Positions 49,975 through 62,205 are shown, counted from the first letter of the stretch. The stretch is 64,000 bases of DNA from Hanleya hanleyi (GCA_036873755.1 JAVTVY010039319.1:103008-167007); one strand, 5' to 3'. Translations and numbers: made by a program. The notes: generated by a model not told the origin, from the letters alone.

Positions 49975-51105
49975 TTCCTACGAAGTAGGCTACAGATCGC
50001 AAGTTGTCCGGTAATGAGTGAGTCAGTCAGTCCATCCGAATCCTTTCGTCTGCAAAATAAGGAGAACCGTTGACATTAGAACCTTGATTTTTGGCATGAA
50101 CGTGCATTAGGGCATTGTTACCAGCAAGTTCTGATCTGAAATAATTCTGATTAAAATTAGATTTATAATTAACACTTCAGTATATTGTTATATATATGTA
50201 AGCTGTAGCCTGTAACGTGTATCCTGTTTCACATCCAAACATGTCATCATTGCCAAGAAAACTGTGGTCCGTTTTGCTCCAGCGTTTTATCGCATTTAAT
50301 GAATAGGCCTATCAGTTACTCTCCGGCTAAAAATACCCTACTGCATATACCCTAAAAAATTCAGCGCTGTTTGCACAACGAAGCTGAGGTGGTTTAAGGT
50401 TTATTATAAAGAAAATCACCGATCAACTGCCATAGAATATAATGTGAAACAAGGAAACCGGAATAGTACATTCATCAGATTGCCGATACCCAAAATGTGT
50501 TGTCTCATATATCTAGATAACAACGTGATGTAGAGACGCTATTTATTCGTCTTTGTACCGGTTATGCCCAGGAGAATCACATAGAATCATTATTATCTTG
50601 TGCATAGAAGGTGTTGGTCTCGAGTTGAATTACCGTAAACTACATAAATGCTACCTTTCTATACTATAGTACTATATATATTTGGTGTATTGTTGGGAAA
50701 ATAATGTGATTTAAAAAGTTGTTTTGATCCTGGACAAGGGCACTAAAAACCACTAAAGAGATGTAGATGTATTTTCACACGTAAAGCTTGAAATCTAGTG
50801 AACCTATATTATTCAATCTGTTTCCTTAAAAAAAAAATGTAAAATTAAATCGGTGATCGTTATTTATTTTGGAATGAAGGCGCATTAGGAGACTGTTACC
50901 AACAAGCTCTGAGCTGACCTATTTTTGATGGAAATTTCTGGTGATTTTTGATGAAAATCAGTGGCGATTCTGACTTGGGCGGTGCCCATCTTAATATAGG
51001 CAGGATTTCAACTGGGGGTGGGGATTTCCAAGAGTTCAGTTCGCGTTCGAGTCCTAATGCCTACTGTACTTCGTAGGTCCTGTGACGTTAGTCACACTGC
51101 TCATG
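49975..51105 (+). mobile_element. Helitron-like element P5
   Basis: 1,131 bp with both family ends. It begins 30 bp after P4. Preceded by TTTA. Confidence 0.75.
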
Positions 51106-51330
51106 TTTACATTTGTTCAGAACACCATAAAATAGCAGTGGGTCGTATTTCTGCCTTTATTACTTTTGTTCGATTGCTGGATGTTCGGAACACCATCAAA
51201 TAACAGAGGGTCGTATGTCTGCCTTTCTTACGTTATTATGAGATATGTTTTAGATGAATATTATATGGTACTTAATTGGTTTCAGCAAGCACGAGAGTTC
51301 CTCACTTAACTTAATATATGTTTCAGAATA

Positions 51331-51715
51331 TTCCTACGAAGGAGGCTCACATTTGCAAATTGTCCGGTAATGAGTTAGTGAGTGAGGGAGTGAGTCAGTC
51401 AGTCAGTCAGTCCATCCGAATCCTTCCGTCGGCCAAATAAGGAGAACCGTTGCCATTAAAACCTTGATTTTTGGCATGAAGGTGCATTAGGGGACTGTTA
51501 CCAGCAAGTTCTGAGCTGACCTACTTTTGATGAAAAGTTCTGGTGATTTTTGATGAAAATCACTGGTGATTCTGACTTGGGCTGTGTCCATCTTAATATA
51601 GGCAGGATTTCAACTTGGTGGGAGGTGGGGGGGGGGGGGTCCAAGAGTTCAGTTCGCGTCGGAGTCCTAATGCCTACCCTACTTCGTAGGTCCTGTGACG
51701 TTAGTCACACTGCCA
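51331..51715 (+). mobile_element. Helitron-like element P6, short
   Basis: Internally deleted form like P3, with a longer AGTC tract and a run of G near 51630. The end is GTGACGTTAGTCACACTGCC. Confidence 0.7.
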
Positions 51716-52817
51716 GGCAAACAGATGATAAAGTTATTGATACGTAATAAATTGGAATTCAGATACTAGAATTATGGTTGTACTATTAACATCGTAGAAA
51801 TTTCATTGCAATTTGTATATCATTATCTGAATCGACGACCATACATACATATGATTACACCAAAATCGAGAAAGTCCAACAAGCATTTGTGAATTAACGC
51901 GTCTATTTCGAACAGTCATTTTGAATTATGGCATTATAATCAAATGTGTCCATTTACGATAGTGTCGATTACTCAGGTGTTGATCCTGGATATATAGACG
52001 ACTCGTGTATGCATTTTGAAATGGTACGTCCGACTTGTATCCCGAGGAAAAGAAATCCATATGGTTGAAATATCCTCATTTCGGCATGTTTGACCATGAA
52101 GTCACAATCTTCAACGACCGCGATTCCAGTATATAATCTTACACTTTAACGATTTAATTGCCATATCTGAGCGATTCAAATATTTTCCTTCTTTCTCTGT
52201 TCGTTCTGAAACGTTCTTGTCGCCCCATCTGCTGGTTATACCAGAAAAAAGCGTCAGAAAAACACGTCATGGAAATTTGTATTCCCGGTATTTATTTTCT
52301 GTGCAAAACGCAGAACTAATTGTTTTCGAAGCCTAATCTCATAAATTGTCTTGAACATATGCGGTCGTGCTCATTGTTCAACAATGAATATGCTACAGTA
52401 TGAGAACGGATGGAATGTACATGCTGGGCTGGTATATATTGTTTTCATATTCGAGAATGTAGACCGCATTCTCTCACAGTCAGGGTTCAAGGGCACTACA
52501 TTATCACAACAAATGTGTTATCTGAAGATTCCGGTCGATTACATTTGCGTATTTTTTTCTTTTCCCGCTAAACACATATTAACGCGCGATACATGAGCGA
52601 TGTTGTTAATTCATTCGATGCTGGTTATTATCCATAAATATATAAAGGCAAGAATGCGATGAGCTGAGTGTTCAAGTCGAAGCCTGATCCGAAATTCGGA
52701 TGAACATAAAATAATATAGGCTACTAACTCGAAATTCACTATACAGCCGTACTCCGCGAAATAGTTTCAGAGTCAATACTTAAAATACTATGCAAAAAAT
52801 TAAAATTCAGAAGAACA

Positions 52818-52820
<3 letters not shown>
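51716..52820. other. No gene recognised
   Basis: AT-rich, no conserved frame. Confidence 0.5.

Positions 52821-52862
<42 letters not shown>
52821..52862. repeat. GA microsatellite
   Basis: About 21 GA units, followed by AATTAAGGTTCAACGTCGG. Probably the 3' tail of the minus-strand LINE next to it. Confidence 0.95.
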
Positions 52863-52865
<3 letters not shown>

Positions 52866-54048
52866 AAGGTTCAACGTCGGTTCAGCAATATTTCAGCCAT
52901 ATAGCGACGATCAAACAAAATTCTTAGTATTTCAACAAAACAAGTCAATAACCCAGCAATCATGAAGGAATCAACACATCAAAAACATGTTCATACATTA
53001 AAATTTATAAAACAAACCGATTTCTCTCAAATAACCTAAAATACGGTCTTCTTTTATCCGACTAAAATGAACTTCTAAAATAGCTGCTTGATAAAAAGAA
53101 TTTCTTACAGTCTTAAAATCTATACAGTCGATCAGAATAAGTTTCACGGTGAGATCTTCCTGGCATGGAATACACATTGGGGCTGGTTCCTTTTTTAGTA
53201 AATGTTCGGGAGTTAATCGTGTATGGCCGATTCTACATCGCCTGATCATGGCTTGATCGAAACGTTTCTGGTTGCCCAGATGAGTATATCCGACAAGTTT
53301 TTTTTAACTCAAATAATTTGATATTATCCACAGCATCCCATAAATATTGAAACAGCTTTCTCACATAAGCACAGATAGAGGGTCTGAAATCGCTATATGG
53401 GATTCTAACAGGATCAACCTTATTATCTAGGTCTACTTCAAGAACCTCATGGTACTCATATGAACAGTCACAATCAAAGCGTGACTGAGATACATCATCT
53501 TTAGATGACGACTTTACAACGAATATTATGGATTAAGAATACTGATCAGCGATACGGATTTGATATTTTTGGAACATCATGATGTCTTGCCGGCATCATT
53601 GAAAACTGTTGACCGCTTCTCTCTTGCAGGAAACAAGCCTATGTTTTGTATACTATGATTGTCTTTTTGAATTTGGTGCTAATACTGTTATATGGAAAAT
53701 GGAATAGGTCTTTGGATTATGGACGCGGATATTCTCTAATGGACGACGGCTGGATTATGAATGACGGACTAGACGCTTGTAATTAGCCATTTCATCAGCT
53801 TCAATATTTCCTCTGATTCCAACGTGGCTAGGCAACCAACAAAACACATCAATCTGTTGAAGAAATCTACGACCATATGACTGTAGAATGTTCAAGATTG
53901 TGGGATGTGTTGAAGTTCCACTCTTAATCGCTTGAAGGCATGACTGTGAATCTGAGAATACGACATATTTTCCCCATGTAGTAGACCCAATACCTTCTAA
54001 AGTTGACAATAGAACTTTGGCTTCGGCAGTGAAAATCGAACTCGGCAA
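52863..54048 (-). pseudogene. LINE RNase H / C-terminal region, split
   Basis: Frame 53755-54048 is an RNase H domain of the type in I/RTE-X-like LINEs: an AEAKVLLSTLEGI helix, VVFSDSQSCLQAI with the catalytic Asp, and WLPSHVGIRGNIEADEMAN. Frame 52998-53249 is the following C-terminus, with RRCRIGHTRLTPEHLL and CIPCQE. A Penelope-type tail (53444-53776) separates the two. 5'-truncated; no RT seen. Confidence 0.75.
53444..53776 (+). pseudogene. Penelope-type tail inserted in the LINE
   Basis: From TTCAAGAACCTCATGG through ATGATGTCTTGCCGGCATC to GACGGACTAGACGCTTG; 5'-truncated copy of the 3' end of the family at 4620-6855, in the opposite orientation to the LINE. Confidence 0.75.
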
Positions 54049-54212
54049 AAATATGTAGGTTTATTTTTTCGGTGGGAAATTTAAGCCGTACGACGTCGGA
54101 CATTACAGGTTAGTTTTTCTAGGTTTCTTGCATTTACCCCATGTTAAAGCGTTTACTCCATCAGACATCATCAGATGAGTTGTTTGAGCTGATCTGTCAT
54201 CACAGCTTCCGA

Positions 54213-54450
54213 GCTAGCGTATCTAATTCCGCTTAGGGGCCGTGTGGATACTTCCTTGTCTCCACATGAACAGTGCAATAAAAGCGCGGCTGGGATACTA
54301 ACGCTACGTCCGAGAATCCACCTTATTCTCGAGTTTGAATATCAGGTGTCGACGAATACATTCCTATAGAGTCATATGATTGCTTTTTTAGTCGTCAGAT
54401 GTCGTCAATATTTCCCACCTCTTGCATATCGCTCCAATTTTACCTGGAAG
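54213..54450 (+). repeat. Dispersed repeat, partner of 47620-47850
   Basis: Opposite orientation to its partner. Same order of blocks with scattered differences. Confidence 0.6.
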
Positions 54451-54870
54451 TCGAAATGTTTTAGTTTTGGAAATAAAGATAATAGCACACACTACTCTCT
54501 CAAATCAGCATCTGGTTCAAGTTCAAGGGCATTTTGTTTAACAAGTACATTCGTGGGTTCAATCTCATTAAACATGTTAAAGCGACCACACTCATCTTGA
54601 AAATCCAAGACACCGTTTGAGAGAAGAACATCTTTGGCCTGTTTATTTCGTGGTGTCACAATCCAAAGAACCTTTCACACCTGCACTAATCCATGACGGA
54701 CATTCGGCCCTGATCCTACAGACTCTTTCGAAGCACGATAAATATCAATCGGCTTAGCAACATTTAGTCCTAAGTGTTTTAGGCTCAGTGGCCTCTCAAA
54801 CAGTTTGTTTGCCATAGCACTAGGAGAAAAAAATATAGACTCCCACCTAGGGGGCCCCACAACAAACCTC
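54370..54870 (-). pseudogene. Possible LINE ORF1-like remnant
   Basis: The minus frame 54675-54860 continues past a single stop into a readable stretch (VLWIVTPRNKQAKDVLLSNG, then NEIEPTNVLVKQ). The pattern recalls the gag-like ORF1 of some LINEs, but this is a weak resemblance only. Confidence 0.25.
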
Positions 54871-55054
54871 CCACCTAGGGAGCCTCACAACAACAAAAAA
54901 TGTCTTATTGTAAGGATGTCAAGAGTCTGTTGGAACGATACGAATTGCGAACGGCATAACAATCAACATTTGAAAGACTGTCAAAATTTGTAAATAAAAT
55001 TACAATTGTATACCGACACATTCATCTAATTATTCGAAATAAGGTCATGTTACT

Positions 55055-55425
55055 GTTGTTTAACCCGGGACAAGAGGCCGTATGATCCCATTTACTTCAA
55101 AATCCTCATGGCGTTCATATGAACAGGCGCAATCATTCTCTAGATAACGACTTTAAAAGAAAATCATATGGATTAAGAATACTGATCAGTGATACGGATT
55201 TGATAGTTTTGGAACTTCATGATGTCTTGTCGGCATCATTGAAAACTGTAGACCGCTTCTTTCTTGTAGGAGTATGTGTATGTATACTATGATTATTTGT
55301 GTTGTTTTTCTTTAATTTGGTGCTGATGCTGTTATATGAAATAGGTCTTTGGATTATGGACGCGGAGATTCTTTAATGGGCGTCGGCTGAATAATGAATG
55401 ACGGACCAAACGCTTGTAATCCAAA
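55055..55425 (+). pseudogene. Penelope-type tail fragment
   Basis: Begins near AACCCGGGACAAGAGGCCG and runs to GACGGACCAAACGCTTG. About 20 bases later an inverted tail piece starts (55443-55470). Confidence 0.7.
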
Positions 55426-55470
55426 AGTAAATATTTATGATATAAGCGTCTAGTCCGTCATTCAATAATT

Positions 55471-56380
55471 GAATGAGCTCAAGGGATGAATAATATCAAA
55501 TCATACCAACGGCTTCTTCATTTTGAAGCCCAGTCATCTATCGCCAATACAGGTCTCTAACTTGCCATCTAATCCGGTCTCTTCCCTGAAGAAGAATGGC
55601 AGCGGAAATACGATAAAGTTCGTTGACCAATCAACAGGGACACTGTTGAAAATGTGATTTGTGTACAAATCTGTATGGGAGTGTGGATTTTCCTGACGCA
55701 AGGATTCATTTTTACATCTTTTTATGAACTTTGAAGGAAAGGTGATGCCCCAATAGTTATCAAGTTAACAATGTATAGATGGCCTGGCCTGGACGAAAGT
55801 AGAAGCTGCAAATGACTGAAATTTCTAGACCTGAAGGCTCATCTTTATAATGGTTGACCGTATTTGAACATTTCTTGGCCTATATATGATACCGTTCAAC
55901 CCGTTTTCTCCTAAATATGTCATACCGAGGGTTATATCCGAGGGTTATATACTGCATTCTGATAGTTTTCCTGTTCATGTGTATCAATGTTGGAACGAAT
56001 GTGAGAATTCTACTGTATCTCATTCATTATGGTTCACAATGAGCCCAGTTATTGACTGTTGAGATATGTTAATCATGCTTGACATTATCGGTTAAACTAT
56101 TATCTCGGTTTGACTACAAACATGATTGTGACAATCAGTAAATATCTGAATATCATAGGAGATAACCCTGGTCGCAATGTTATCTCTTATAATATGGATA
56201 ATTTCCAAGCAGGGGAGTTAACTCTCAGTATGTTATGTTAGTGTTTAACTGTATATAAAATAATGCATGGCATACTTCCCTGTTAAATATTACTGTCATT
56301 TTCATTGCATATAAGCGAGTTGCTCTTTCATCGACTTGTACTTATTTTTTATTATTGGAGTAATATCTCGAAATAGCATC
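55471..56380. other. No gene recognised
   Basis: AT-rich, no conserved frame. Confidence 0.5.
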
Positions 56381-56840
56381 TTAGGCGTCAGATCCGACAT
56401 GTAACATTCAGCCGTCGTCCACGAAAGAATCTCGGCGTCAATAATCGAAACACATTTTTTACGTACGATATGCAGTTAGCATCAATTCAAGATATGTATG
56501 AAATGAGAATATTATAAAAAAAACAATCTTCACTAATGTTAGCAAGATATCGCGATGTCCTTACATAAAATCTTTATCAATCATCGATTTTTTAGAGTGT
56601 GACATATCTCAGTCACACTTTGATTGTGACTGTTCATATGACCACAGTGGAGTTGTAAAACACAGTTCAAGCGGCCCATAGTGGAATTAGACACAAGTTT
56701 CGAAATGTAGCGCAAGAGACGCAGTAATTTGCTGCGGTGTTTGATTAGTGCATAACAGTTAACACAGGTTCTAACACATATGCAGGTCCTTCTGTAATAT
56801 TGCTATCCAGAAATGGGTAGCTAACTATGTCAACTACCCA
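56381..56840 (-). pseudogene. Penelope-type tail fragment, diverged
   Basis: Contains CAGCCGTCGTCCACGAAAG, CAGTCACACTTTGATTGTGAC and GAATTAGACACAAGTT in the order of the reverse-complemented tail. Closest in the window to copy 3 (32930-33160). Confidence 0.6.
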
Positions 56841-57002
56841 TGCTTGGCTATGATGTAATTCATTAAAATAAATATTTGCTGCAATATAGTCCTTGATAAA
56901 TGGCACTTATATAATTATGATAAATCCAATTTTATATTACTAAATTTCTTTATTTTTTTCTAATGTAATATTGAAAGATTTCTAATGGTCTGAGTTTTTT
57001 TA

Positions 57003-57420
57003 CAAAACATTATTGCAGAAAGTTGCAAAACGGGACTATATCATCAAGCGCTTCCACTCGAACTTTCTCAAATTTAGCAAAATACGAGCGTATCGTGCAA
57101 ATACGAGCGTAGCGTTACGTTTCGTAACTCGTGTCTAATTCCGCTTAACCCGAGGCTAGTGGCCGTTTGAACCTATGTATTTCAAGATCTTCATAGTATT
57201 CATATGGACAGTCACAATCAAAGCGTGACTGAGATACAGCATATAACGTATATCATATGGACTAGGAATACTGATCAGCGATACGATTTTGATATACATC
57301 ATGATGTCTTGCTGGCATCATTGAAAACTGATGATCGCTTTTGTCTTGCAGGAAATTAGCCCAGTCTTATGTATACTATCATTTATCCTTTAAATTTGGT
57401 GCTAATGTTCTTTTGTATTT
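57003..57420 (+). pseudogene. Penelope-type tail fragment
   Basis: From CATTATTGCAGAAAGTTGC to AATTTGGTGCTAATG, in the order of 6320-6755, with deletions. The 72-residue frame over its end is not a gene. Confidence 0.65.
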
Positions 57421-58019
57421 TGTATTCTATTCCTTTATTATTATAGGAACAGCAAAGAATTGCCTTCTTTTTTGTCATTCTTCATGCTCGAATAAATTGC
57501 AGAACTCTGGATATTGTCTCGACTACAATATCGTAAGCGATGATTACTCATATGTTTAATAAAACAATTTAATTTATTCCTATACATTTAGACCAGTAAA
57601 TTATCAATTTTAGAACGAGTAATACAAGGAAAACCTTTGACGCATACCACAACTGGCCGTATGGTAACATTTAAATCGGTCTATCATAGCCGGAGGCCGA
57701 ACGAATTATGCGGTAAACTTATATCTCTATGTTATTCCTGATTTTTACACTGGATTGTCTCCAGGTTTTAAATGGATGAGAATCGGTTGGATTTAGCGAT
57801 TACTCTGTTCCACTTGGATTTTAACCCTTTCAGCTATAAAAATATATAAGAAAGAGTGTGTTTGAGAAACCATTCATCGACCATCACCAAAGGAGATGGT
57901 ACGATAAGGCGGAATTTTGGCCTATACGTGGTGCGGTTGAAATCGAAAAAAAAAAATGTCCTCAAAATAAATGTGTTTTAATGTAACGACAAGAGAAAAT
58001 ATATGTACACAATATGTAA
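57421..58019. other. No gene recognised
   Basis: AT-rich, no conserved frame; microsatellite-like A runs near 57945. Confidence 0.5.
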
Positions 58020-58750
58020 AAGTTCTAGCTCGATTGAATTGAATTGAATTGAAATTGTATTCATCATACACGGAAGATATGCATATAAATCAATGTGGAA
58101 TGCGTCCATGTTGTCCGTATATTGGCGGGAATAAAACCCTTGCGGGTTTGTTTTATCCCTAAGAATATATATGTTGTAAAACATTAAACAGCGAGAGTAT
58201 AATTATATATATAAACAGATGGTGAATAGAAATAGTTAAGTAGATAAAGTCTGATATTATGCAGTTGTAATATTAAATATGAATTGTCCGGTAAAGATAA
58301 TAAGTACATGTATTCATGTCAGCAATACGTTAAATAATCAGATATAATAAATAATGTATACCTTTCAAATAAAGTGATATTGAGTTACCGAGTGTGATGA
58401 TCACTCTCTGTTGCGCTCATAATATTTTTCGTTAGCTCTCTTTTAAAGAGGGATTTTGAAGTAATGTACTTTAAATTAGCTGAGAGAATGTTCCAGATTC
58501 GTGGGCCTTTCAATTTCAAACTATAGAAAGAGAGTTGAGATGGGCAAGATGTTCTGAACAGATTGGTTGGATAGTTGTGTACAGAGGATTGTTTTGTAAA
58601 GTAATTATGATACGCGAAAGGAAGAATAACATTATGGTGGATAAATTTGTGGACAAATATTAAGGTGAGGTAATCGTTCCTTTTTCCCATTGGTAATATA
58701 TTAGTCTGTTTGGATATAGGTGCAGAGTAGTAGCGTAAACACGGCAGGAG
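58020..58750 (-). pseudogene. LINE 3' end, CR1/Jockey-like
   Basis: Frame 58385-58690 contains SFYSLKLKGPRIWNILSANLK and SKSLFKRELTK, the G-P-x-x-W-N-x-L and F-K-R-x-L blocks of the ORF2 C-terminus in CR1/Jockey-type LINEs. The 3' end has repeated AATTC words (58030-58052), typical of such tails. RT and endonuclease are absent. Confidence 0.7.
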
Positions 58751-59009
58751 TCACATTGACCTACTTTTTTGTTCCCCCCGGGCCGTATTGTGGAGGAACT
58801 TGGAGGTCACAGAGGTCAAGTGCAGTATAGTTCCGGCAGAAAGACCAAAAAGCTACCTCCAGCACAGGAGAGTTCCAAATTTGCATATCACGTGACCCAG
58901 GTCAAAAATGTATTCCTCCGCGGTGATGCGGTCATGTTTGGCGGTGATTCGGTCTCGGAAAAAAGCTTCCGCGGAGAAAAAGTAGTCCTTAGATAAAATG
59001 GTCCGATTG
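58751..59009. other. Flank of the tandem array
   Basis: Contains GGTCACAGAGGTCA, a nuclear-receptor-like word, and CACGTGACC. No gene seen. Confidence 0.4.
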
Positions 59010-61110
59010 GGTCGAGTGAGGTATCAAAGTGAAGCTTATGTGAAGGGGCATCTAATGGGCTGGGTGTGGGGTTGACATAGCGTTATTCTGCGCATGCGCG
59101 GTGGCCCAAGGGTATGGAAATAATCGTTTTGAGATGTAGGGGAGCCCCTAGTGGACCGATGGGATCGAGTGAGGTATCAAAGTGAAGCTTATGTGAGGGG
59201 GCATCTGATGGGGTGGGTGTGGGATTGAAATATCGGCATTGTGCGCATGCGCGGTGACCCAAGGGTATGGAAATAGCCGTTTTGGAGCTAGGGGAGCCCC
59301 TAATGGTCGAATGGGGTCGAGTGAGGTATCAACGTGAAGCCTAGGTGAAGGGGTATTTGATGGCTGGGTGGGTGCATGTAAAATTTTTCCTGAAAAAAAA
59401 AATACGGAACATGGACTTTATCGAAAAACCTGGGAAAATGCCTATATGGGGTATGAGGGGTATATAGGTCGCCGGGCTTAACGGGGCTTGTCTATCAACA
59501 GAGTTATCTTTCCCTAGTTCCAGGGTGGGTGTATGTAAAAATTTTCCTGAAAAAATACGGAATACGGACTTTATCCTAAATTACGGAAAATGCCTATATG
59601 GGGTATGGGAGGTATAGGACCATCCTGGGACACGTACTTCTATACATTTGCGGTAGGGTTGTGAGGTCTCGTTTTACTCGTCTCGTCATTTAGAACATGA
59701 TAGGAAGTGTCCCCGTGCGAATCGGTGAAATTTTTGAAAAAAGTCACCGAACCCCATATAGTATAGGCCCATACTGAGGGTATAGGATCAATGTTTGTCC
59801 CCCTGGGAAACGTACTTCTATACATTTGCGGTAGGGTTGTGGGGTCTCGTTTTACTCGTCTCGTCATTTAGAACATGATAGGAAGTGTCCCCGTGCGAAT
59901 CGGTGAAATTTTTGAAAAAAAGTCACCGAGCCCCATATAGTCCCATACTGGGGTATAGGTTCAATGTTTATCCCCCTGGGAAACGTACTTCTATACATTT
60001 GCGGTAGGGTTGTGGGGTCTCGTTTTACTCGTCTCGTCATTTAGAACACGATAGGAAGTGTTGCGGAGCGAATCGGTGAAATTTTTGAAAAAAGTCACCG
60101 AGGCCTGGGTAGGCCCATAGGCCTATACTGCATGGCTATGGGTGTATAGGCCCATACGGGGTGGACATGTTGGAGTCTAGGTGAGTCCCTAATGGTCCAA
60201 TGGGGTCGAGTGAGGTCTTATTTTGAAGCTCTCGTGGAGGAGCACTTGACTACACTAATGGTTCGTCCGTGTTCAATAGTCTGCGCATGCGCAGTCTGGC
60301 CGTAGTATAGAAAACAGGCATTTTGGGTGCTATGTAGGGGTGTGTTTGGGTTAGACATGAGCTAATCACGGTTCGAATGGGTCGTGTGAGGTGTCAAAGT
60401 GAAGCTTGTGTGGGGTAGAGTCAGAATGGTGTGTTTTTGAATGCATGTCGCGTTAATCTGCGCATGCGCAGTTGGTTGTAGTAAGTAAAGTGCCCATTTT
60501 GGGGCAGTGAAGGAAGGTATTTGGGGTCGAGATGGGCTATTCACGGTTCGAATGCGTCCTGGAAGGTGTCATCTTGTAGTTCTCGGGGTGTACATTCCGA
60601 TTTGAGGGATGTTCGCGTCATCTGTGACGTCATCGGTGACGTCATCGGTACGAGTAGTAGCGAAAGTGGACATTTTCGGGCAGTACATGAAGGTATTTGG
60701 GGTCGAGATGGGCTATTCACGGTTCGAATGCGTCCTGGAAGGTGTCATCTTGTAGTTCTCGTGGTGTACATTCCGATTTGAGGAATATCCGCGTCATCTG
60801 TGACGTCATCGGTGAAGTCATCGGTGACGTCATCGGTACGAGTAGTAGCGAAAGTGGACATTTTCGGGCAGTCCATGAAGGTATTTGGGATCGAGATGGG
60901 CTATTCACGGTTCGAATGCGTCCTCGAAGGTGTCATCTTGCTAGTTCTCGGGGTGTACATTCCGATTTGAGGGATGTTCGCGTCATCTGTGACGTCATCG
61001 GTGACGTCATCGGTACGAGTAGTAGCGAAAGTGGCCATTTTCGGGCAGTACATGAAGGTATTTGGGGTCGAGATGGTGCGGTAGGAATATCATTCTGCGC
61101 ATGCGCAGAC
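59010..61110. repeat. Modular tandem array with NRF-1 and CRE palindromes
   Basis: Homologous units start near 59010, 59164, 59316, 60203, 60376, 60550, 60726, 60906 and 61075, with periods of about 152 then 176 bp. Shared blocks: GGTCGAGTGAGGTATCAAAG-like start, a central palindrome, then a (G)CCATTTTGGGCAGT-like segment. Units 1, 2, 4, 5 and the last carry TGCGCATGCGC (59089, 59242, 60282, 60459, 61096); the 60550-61010 units carry paired TGACGTCA (60625, 60637, 60801, 60825, 60990, 61002). Unit 3 is interrupted by other repeats. The 165-residue frame here is a repeat artefact. Confidence 0.85.
59627..60120. repeat. Tandem array, three units of about 175 bp
   Basis: Units begin near 59627, 59805 and 59978 with ACGTACTTCTATACATTTGC and contain GTCTCGTTTTACTCGTCTCG and AAAGTCACCGA. 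Nested in the larger array. Confidence 0.9.
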
Positions 61111-61260
61111 GCAATGCGGAGCTCTCGTCCAATCAGAAGCGAGTATTTCAAATCCGTCACAGAGCTCTCAGCCAATCAGAAGCGAGTATTTTGACCCGGT
61201 GCATTATGGGCCATATCCAAGATGGCGGCACGTATGTTCAAGATGGCGGCACATCCGGTG
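61096..61260. promoter_or_regulatory. Cluster of promoter-type motifs
   Basis: NRF-1-type TGCGCATGCGC at 61096, two CCAATCAGAAGCGAGTATTT blocks (61129 and 61172; CCAAT type), two CAAGATGGCGGC words (61218 and 61239; YY1 type) and ACATCCGG (ETS type). These are motif matches by eye, not proof of activity. If used, the promoter could face either way; no plus-strand gene follows in the window. Confidence 0.45.
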
Positions 61261-61434
61261 TCGAAAACTGGCCATTTCGTCGGGATGTGGTCACCTAGTG
61301 TCGAAAACTGGTCCTTGTATGGGTCCTGCTAGACGTTTTGACGCCATGATATAGACCGGAGAGAGAGAGAAAACAACAACAACAAGGATGACACATGAGG
61401 GAACAACAACAACAACAGGTTTTTTTTCATATAG

Positions 61435-61440
61435 TTTATT
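61435..61440 (-). terminator. Polyadenylation signal candidate
   Basis: AATAAA on the minus strand, about 200 bp past the stop of the gene at 61641-62205. A CATACCCA...TGGGTATG hairpin (about 61457-61491) lies between. Confidence 0.5.
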
Positions 61441-61640
61441 TTCCCCTCCATCATAACATACCCACGCTGGGGGAGCCGCGTTGGGTATGTTTACAATTCA
61501 AGAAAGACTCTTGTCCAATCAGAGACCGCCATTTGCATCTGTGCTATTCGTTCCTGTCCGTTAGATGTATTCTTGTCCAATCAGAAGTCGCCATTTCAGA
61601 GAGTTCCTTCTTCGGTCATGTTCATTCTGAACCGTCTATT

Positions 61641-62205
61641 CTAATCATCGTCGGCCAGGCCTGGATATTCTTCGGGCAGCATGTCCTGAAACAGTTGTTT
61701 GCGCATTCTGATCGCATTTTCCAGGGCCTCGGTGGGTGGTAGCCCCATATCCTCTTCCAAGTGACGCTTGGTCTTCATGATGGACCTGTGCGTGGGGTCC
61801 CCTTTCATTTCAAGCGGTAGTAAGGTATACTGTTCATAGATCGCCATGGCTGTTTTCCTGATGCGGGGGCGCATTTGGGTGTACGTCTGTTGTAAATTAT
61901 CCTCTCCGGCGTCCTCGATCGCTTCAGCGTGAGTATTGATAGCTGCTGTCACAATACGATCCCAGAAGGTAGGTTCTGCCTCACTTTCCTGGGATGAAGG
62001 CTGATTCTCTGAGGTCAAGCTCAGTAGATAGACTGTCAGCCATCTTGGATTCGGTAGCAGTCGATGCACTCTCATCAATCTCTGTATCAGTATCTGCCTC
62101 AACGGGCTCCTCGGCGTCTTCAGTCCCATGTATATTTTTCTGGTGTCGCATCATATCGTAATGTCTGGTGAACGTGCGTTCACACTCAGAACAAGTATAA
62201 GCCAT
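61641..62205 (-). CDS. C2H2-finger protein of Polinton-like element, no ATPase (frame break)
   Basis: Starts at ATG 62205 in context AACATGG. Residues 1-26 form a C2H2 finger (C5, C8, H21, H26). An acidic Ser/Thr/Glu/Asp linker follows. The finger frame stops near 61981, while a second frame, open from 62129 to 61641, carries the rest: a W-initiated helical domain with MRPRIRK, GDPTHRSIM, GLPPTEALENAI and RKQLF, and an acidic LADDD end. A one-base shift or a small intron in 61985-62129 must join them. The C-terminal domain aligns with that of the neighbour gene at 62444-63701, so the two are paralogues, but this one has no nucleotide-binding core. Function unknown; DNA binding is likely from the finger. 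Confidence 0.6.

Noticed and set aside
42600..51420. AGTC tandem tracts as possible CRISPR-like repeats
   Set aside because: They are simple tetranucleotide microsatellites inside Helitron-like elements, with no spacers; the genome is eukaryotic.
60697..61194. 165-residue open frame
   Set aside because: It lies in a tandem array of 176-bp units. The unit length is not a multiple of three, and the peptide repeat only mirrors the DNA repeat.
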